A stretch of DNA of 64,000 nt. It comes from Kluyveromyces lactis (lineage: Eukaryota > Ascomycota > Saccharomycetes > Saccharomycetales > Saccharomycetaceae). The stretch lies in assembly GCF_000002515.2 (NCBI RefSeq), contig NC_006038.1, positions 434,001 through 498,000 on the forward strand, given 5' to 3'. The notes beneath the pieces are model-generated. The model made no database searches. It was given only the letters and a program-made list of their open reading frames with translations, and was not told the DNA's origin. The translations under genes were made by a program, and so were the position numbers. This document shows, piece by piece, positions 59,517 to 64,000 of this stretch. Position 1 is the first letter of the stretch, and every line of letters begins with the position of its first letter.

Positions 59517-60797
59517 ATGGACCTTAATGATTTACTTCTTCAACAACAGGAGGTAACTAACCTCTTATCTAATCTTCAGGAAGCACATAAGAGAATATTG
59601 ATCTCGAATGAGGATGAGAATAATGACTTGAATAAAATAAGGAAAGATATTTTAATATGTTTGAACGATTTGAAGACGGTCAATTCACTCATAATTGATC
59701 CTAGAGACGGGTTGATCAAGAAAAATTTGCATAAATTGGAGAAATATGAACAAGAGTTGAGATCGTTAGAATCAGAAGAAGCAGCAATTGAATCGAACTT
59801 GAACCAATGGAAGATTGATCAAGATCCTGAAAATGTACGAAGAAAAGAAAATTGGGGTACTGTTCCCATTAATTTGGTGGGAAATCATCAATATTTACTT
59901 GAGTCATACGTTAATGAGGTTGGGATAGAAAACACCACTTTAGCAAATACCAATGGGAATCACGAAGAGACCCCCAATTCTTCTAAATTTACTCGAGAAC
60001 AACTACTTCGGAACGCAAGAAAGCTTAAACTTTGTCAAGAACAAGTAAACTCTGAGATAGACCAGTTAAAATCTCTAATTAGTCAATACGAGAGAGATAG
60101 AAATGTAATAAATGATGAGTACAATAGAACTACAGAATTAATTCAAAAGGAAGTAAACACTTTATCAAGAGAAGAGGATAAAATCAACTCACAACGTGAA
60201 AAAATTCTCAAAAAATTGGGTCTACTCAAAGATCACGAACAAAACCAACCACGCAATTTCTTTTTCTCGTTAGGTGCTCTTGCAAGAGTTGATAATTCAG
60301 ACTTCAAAATTGCATTATCTCAAGCGTATGAATTCATTGACGCCAAGAAACAGGCCTTAAAAAAGATATTACATGAAAATAAGTCTCAAACTATGTCATT
60401 AGAGCACAATTTCTCAATTTGGAACGACGTGATAAGGTCAATTCAAGGTTTAGAGACGAACCTACAGCAATCATTCATCGAGAAAGAAGGCAATGTACCG
60501 AAAACAGATATAACTTCAATGATCAGCAGAACATTATCCCGCGTTAATTCGATTGTAGGAACATATTCGAAAGACTCTATATTCACTTCCATTCTCTGCG
60601 AATTGAAAGCTTTACAGAAAGCACTAGATGAGCTCAATGGTAAAATGCAACCTATTCCAATCAAGAGCTCTGCAAAGACTCCTGAACTTCTACAAATGGG
60701 AAAATCCCCTCCAAAAGTCGCATTATCGAAGGAATATGCTTCAAATTTACACGAATCAACAGAGGACTTCCCTCTAAAGATAAACAAGACTGACTAG
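59517..60797 (+). CDS. ATG23: Autophagy-related coiled-coil protein Atg23
   Basis: The protein has 426 residues (S. cerevisiae Atg23, 453) and is almost wholly coiled coil: heptad-rich at about 5-110, 165-250 and 275-395 (LEKYEQELRSLESEEAAIE; CQEQVNSEIDQLKSLISQYE), without TM or catalytic motifs. Atg23 is a peripheral membrane factor that helps Atg9 vesicles form and cycle in the Cvt pathway and autophagy. The name rests on length, coiled-coil build, the segment NFFFSLGALARVDNSDFK, and the YLR431C place between IMD and SEN1 with the expected direction. Sequence alone could fit other coiled-coil proteins. Confidence 0.8.
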   Translation: MDLNDLLLQQQEVTNLLSNLQEAHKRILISNEDENNDLNKIRKDILICLNDLKTVNSLIIDPRDGLIKKNLHKLEKYEQELRSLESEEAAIESNLNQWKIDQDPENVRRKENWGTVPINLVGNHQYLLESYVNEVGIENTTLANTNGNHEETPNSSKFTREQLLRNARKLKLCQEQVNSEIDQLKSLISQYERDRNVINDEYNRTTELIQKEVNTLSREEDKINSQREKILKKLGLLKDHEQNQPRNFFFSLGALARVDNSDFKIALSQAYEFIDAKKQALKKILHENKSQTMSLEHNFSIWNDVIRSIQGLETNLQQSFIEKEGNVPKTDITSMISRTLSRVNSIVGTYSKDSIFTSILCELKALQKALDELNGKMQPIPIKSSAKTPELLQMGKSPPKVALSKEYASNLHESTEDFPLKINKTD

Positions 60798-60996
60798 AGA
60801 CCTATTATTGATTCGTCTCATATTATTTTTAGTGTTTTGCCTTTACAGAACAAGGTTTACAATATAATTGTTTGTTTAAATAATACTCGCATCGTCAATT
60901 ATTTAAACTATGCAATAGTGATCGGCTATAGAGTACTGCATGATAAAGTCACATCCACTATGTGCAGTAAGAATCCTGCACTTGATTACTAAAATT

Positions 60997-63900
60997 TCAA
61001 GATCTTTTGCCGGTCGAATTTTTTGCATCATCCCTGCTAATATTCTTTGAATTATCACCAGCAATTACTGGAATGTGCACTTTGCCTCCAGTTGCAATGC
61101 CTAGAGTGGATGAGGATGTGCCAAAAATAGATGATTTCTTTTTTGTACCTGTCCGAGACGATTTTATAGTAGAACCTTTTTCTCCTTCAGGACGATTTGC
61201 ACCAGAATCGTTGGAAACTATGTTTTGTTCCTTTAAATTATCTGGTTTAAACTTCTTTTTTGAATGATGTGCGGAAGAAGAGTCTCCATCTCGTTTGTTC
61301 ACATTTTTATGGCCTCTAGATGAGTTAAAGCTATCATATGGGTTATAAGTATCCAAATTGGCAATATAATCGTGGGATCCTTTGAAACGCTCAATTGTAT
61401 CTTGAGCGTATCTATCGCTTGGATTCAAAAAACCGGGACACGCCAATTCGAGACAGTTTCTTTCTTTGGCATCCGAAATTAGATGCTTCCACAATTTGTT
61501 ATTGACTAGCGATTTATGATGCCCTAGAATCCATAGACTACATTTGGCTCTGGTTAATGCAACATTCATACGTCTAAAATCTTTCAAGAAACCAACACTT
61601 GTACTATTGTCATCAGCACGAACACATGAAATAATGATGATATCTTTTTCTTGCCCTTGGAAACCATCGATGGTGTTAAAATCGATGTACGAACGGATTT
61701 GATCTCCGAAGTAGCGCCTAAATTGATTCCTCATGTTTTGCATCTGCTCACGATAAGGAGATATGATACCAATTCTATTTGTAAAATCATATTTTGATTC
61801 ATAAGTAGCTAAAAGGTTTTCAACAAGCTCAATGGCTACCTTTGTTTCTTCAGGATTGGTATAGGACATTGTTTTAGTATTTTGCTTTTGTTTACCAGTA
61901 ACGATGTCAAAAAATTTGTACGGACCAAACGGATATTTCTTATGCCAATCTCTTGTATTAACTTCTTGAACACTACTTCCGTCCTGTAACTTACCTTTGT
62001 AGAACTCTAATGAGGGGAATTTACTGATAGCAGGGTGCATACGATACTGAACATCTAACAAATAAGGACTGCAGTTTTTCTGCATCCTTACAAACAAGGA
62101 TTGATTGTATTTCATGTCACTAGCAGCACCAGATAGGACTGTCGGAGGTAATTGATTAGGATCACCAACCATGATACAGCGTTTACCACCGTATCTCAAT
62201 GGAATGATACTAGAAAGCTCCGTACATTGACAGGCTTCATCGATAATGATAGTATCAAACTTGACACCTAGGGATGCTAAGACATCATGAGCAGACCCAG
62301 ATAATGTAGAGCATATAATATCTGATTCAGCCAAGATACGTGCCTGAGCCTTTCTTCTATTTTGCTCCCTGTTTCTGTACTTTAGAGAATTGGACTCTCT
62401 AATTTCATCTTTCTGTTTACCCATTTCGCTGATGAGCCTTCTCAGATCTCTAATTTCCATTTGAATGTCTGCAATTTCATTAGATGACAAAGAACTATTT
62501 GGGTTACCGTCTTCTTTATTTAACTTAGCTTGCAGCATTTTACGCTTCTGTAGAGCGTCTTGAAATTTCTGATTTAATGCAGAATCTTGGACCATCTCAT
62601 AATCACTACCGCCTAGCTTTTTGTCAACTTTTTCTTCAAGGGTTAAGTCCTTGACGGATTCATTTACAGCATCGCTCCTACCGATACGAACAATCTCCGG
62701 TCGGAAAGTGTTTCCAGAATAATCCAAAACACCCTCTCGTAATCTCAAGACCAACTCATCAACAGCAGCGTTACTAGGTGCACAGATTAATACTTTCTGC
62801 CTTTCCAACAATTGTTCTGTTGATGTTGTATTAGTTGGCGTGATAATGGTATGTGTTACGGTATTTTTAGAGTTTGTATTCGCTTTTGAAATGAAGTATC
62901 CGACAATACTCAAGATAGTTTTGGTTTTACCAGTACCGGGAGGGCCTTGAATTAGTGAAAAACCTTGGGTAGTTACCGTACTCAAAATTGCTGTTGCCTG
63001 GGATGTATTTAGGTGGAAGTTTGCTTTGATTCTATTAACTTCAGTGCTACTAATATTCTCTGGAACGGATGGTTGAGCTTTGAGTATTTGTTTTAAGAGA
63101 TCATAATAGGGCAAACCTTTTAAAGATGTGTATTCTCTTTCGACTGTGGTCATTTGCATGACTTTCAAAGCATGAATTTCAGAACGTAAAGTTAAAAGAT
63201 TTGAGAATTTATGACTGCGATGAATCCTGAATGTAAGGTCCATATTTTCACCTTTCGAGTTCTTTATCTCTTTAATTTTGGCTAAACAAGTGTGATTTGA
63301 TCGTTTGAATTCTTTATCTGTCAATGGCTTTGAAGAAGAAGAGTCGGGGAAATAGCCAAGAACAATTAAATCCGAGTCATTGATACCTGTGTCACGAACA
63401 ACATTTTTGTTGATTGATGCATATACCTCGTAAAAGTCAGAAACAACCGTCCTATTTCCTACAATGAAACTAAAGCTTTTCTGTTCTTCCCTGTCTCGAG
63501 CTGAGCACAATCCCTGCCAACATTCTAGCAGCAAAAGCGGTTCCATGACTTTTTGATAATCAGAGACCGATGAAAATGAGTCCTTCACGTCAGAGTAGGA
63601 TGTTTCTGTATCGGTTGGGTACTCACTGGTTCTTTTGTAGTCCCATTTCAAAACTTTCTCGTAGAATGGGGCCAAATCAACATTTAATCTTTGCCTCATA
63701 TTCTCTTCTTCTAAGCGACGTAAATCAGTTGGGGTCATTGACTTTTTGATTTCTTTACCGTTGATGTCAAGCAGACCTGGTGAAAAAGCTTTAGCTTTAG
63801 ATTTCGCAACAGCGAAGAGCTCGGCAGCATTTTCGAAGTCACTTTCATCCTCGCTACTGCTATCCTCTTTCTTCGGTTGCAATGTTGGTCTTGTATTGAA

Positions 63901-64000
63901 AACTTGACTTTGAGCAGGATGAATTACACGCTTTTCAATAAGCTTTTTCCTTTCCAGTTCAAATCTAGATAAGGGCTTGGGAGCAGGCGCACTAACAGTT
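60997..64000 (-). CDS. SEN1: RNA/DNA helicase Sen1, C-terminal part (5' end outside window)
   Basis: The frame is open to the right edge, so about 1000 C-terminal residues are present and the N-terminal half of the roughly 2200-residue protein is not. It is a superfamily 1B helicase. Motifs: Q-like NTSQATAILS, I GPPGTGKTKT, Ia VLICAPSNAAVDELV, II DEACQC, III GDPNQLPPTVLS, IV SLFVRM to DVQYRMHP, V DGFQGQEKDIII and VI NVALTRAK. The prong region is the charged insert around KDEIRESNSLKYRNREQNRRKAQ (read in parts). The C-terminal tail is Ser/Lys-rich with SKKKFKPDN and GTKKKSSIF as likely nuclear signals. Sen1, with Nrd1 and Nab3, ends transcription of short non-coding RNAs and removes R-loops. 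It is convergent with ATG23, matching YLR430W-YLR431C. Confidence 0.96.
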   Translation of the reverse strand, partial: TVSAPAPKPLSRFELERKKLIEKRVIHPAQSQVFNTRPTLQPKKEDSSSEDESDFENAAELFAVAKSKAKAFSPGLLDINGKEIKKSMTPTDLRRLEEENMRQRLNVDLAPFYEKVLKWDYKRTSEYPTDTETSYSDVKDSFSSVSDYQKVMEPLLLLECWQGLCSARDREEQKSFSFIVGNRTVVSDFYEVYASINKNVVRDTGINDSDLIVLGYFPDSSSSKPLTDKEFKRSNHTCLAKIKEIKNSKGENMDLTFRIHRSHKFSNLLTLRSEIHALKVMQMTTVEREYTSLKGLPYYDLLKQILKAQPSVPENISSTEVNRIKANFHLNTSQATAILSTVTTQGFSLIQGPPGTGKTKTILSIVGYFISKANTNSKNTVTHTIITPTNTTSTEQLLERQKVLICAPSNAAVDELVLRLREGVLDYSGNTFRPEIVRIGRSDAVNESVKDLTLEEKVDKKLGGSDYEMVQDSALNQKFQDALQKRKMLQAKLNKEDGNPNSSLSSNEIADIQMEIRDLRRLISEMGKQKDEIRESNSLKYRNREQNRRKAQARILAESDIICSTLSGSAHDVLASLGVKFDTIIIDEACQCTELSSIIPLRYGGKRCIMVGDPNQLPPTVLSGAASDMKYNQSLFVRMQKNCSPYLLDVQYRMHPAISKFPSLEFYKGKLQDGSSVQEVNTRDWHKKYPFGPYKFFDIVTGKQKQNTKTMSYTNPEETKVAIELVENLLATYESKYDFTNRIGIISPYREQMQNMRNQFRRYFGDQIRSYIDFNTIDGFQGQEKDIIIISCVRADDNSTSVGFLKDFRRMNVALTRAKCSLWILGHHKSLVNNKLWKHLISDAKERNCLELACPGFLNPSDRYAQDTIERFKGSHDYIANLDTYNPYDSFNSSRGHKNVNKRDGDSSSAHHSKKKFKPDNLKEQNIVSNDSGANRPEGEKGSTIKSSRTGTKKKSSIFGTSSSTLGIATGGKVHIPVIAGDNSKNISRDDAKNSTGKRS

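Overview
Organism. The window is nuclear DNA of a budding yeast of the family Saccharomycetaceae. Genes are compact and mostly intronless. The two introns I can see carry a TACTAAC branch point, and the conserved proteins read clearly as relatives of S. cerevisiae proteins. Between about 9.9 kb and the right edge, the genes are the S. cerevisiae sets YML070W to YML056C and YLR445W to YLR430W, interleaved in one series with orientation kept. This is the unduplicated order expected of a yeast that split off before the whole-genome duplication. My best guess is Kluyveromyces; Lachancea, Torulaspora or Zygosaccharomyces are not excluded. Layout, left part (1-9.6 kb), not syntenic with the YML/YLR pair: a cyclic-nucleotide/F-box/LRR protein running off the left edge, a membrane-anchored MAPR haem-binding-type protein, a small CoA-binding-domain protein, a Zn2Cys6 regulator and a BAR-SH3 protein. 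Ancestral block 1 (9.9-42.6 kb): DAK1, POB3, a dead ITT1, GMC2, ERV41 (spliced), SMA2, ECM7, ORC1, TEM1, RPS1, MFT1, SEC39, PIF1, OGG1, MRPL4, LSM3, NTE1, CAR2. Accessory island (about 43.2-48.4 kb), inserted between CAR2 and DIF1: an intact small SUKH (Smi1/Knr4-type) gene that looks bacterial, then three decayed genes: an aldo-keto reductase, an MCH-type MFS transporter and a Zn2Cys6 regulator. Ancestral block 2 (49.2-64 kb): a joint SML1/DIF1 gene, ECM30, TSR2, calcineurin A, IMP dehydrogenase with an intron that holds the C/D snoRNA snR54, ATG23, and the C-terminal part of SEN1. How the genes fit together. Most of the block is housekeeping: replication and genome upkeep (ORC1, POB3, PIF1, OGG1, DIF1), RNA and ribosomes (RPS1, TSR2, MFT1, LSM3, SEN1, snR54, MRPL4), secretion and lipids (ERV41, SEC39, ECM30, NTE1), signalling (TEM1, calcineurin), meiosis/sporulation (GMC2, SMA2) and metabolism (DAK1, CAR2, IMD). 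They are not an operon; linkage is inherited gene order. The most unusual parts are the 43-48 kb island with its likely horizontally acquired SUKH gene, the ITT1 corpse at its ancestral address, and the neighbouring SMA2-ECM7 pair that looks like an old tandem duplication.
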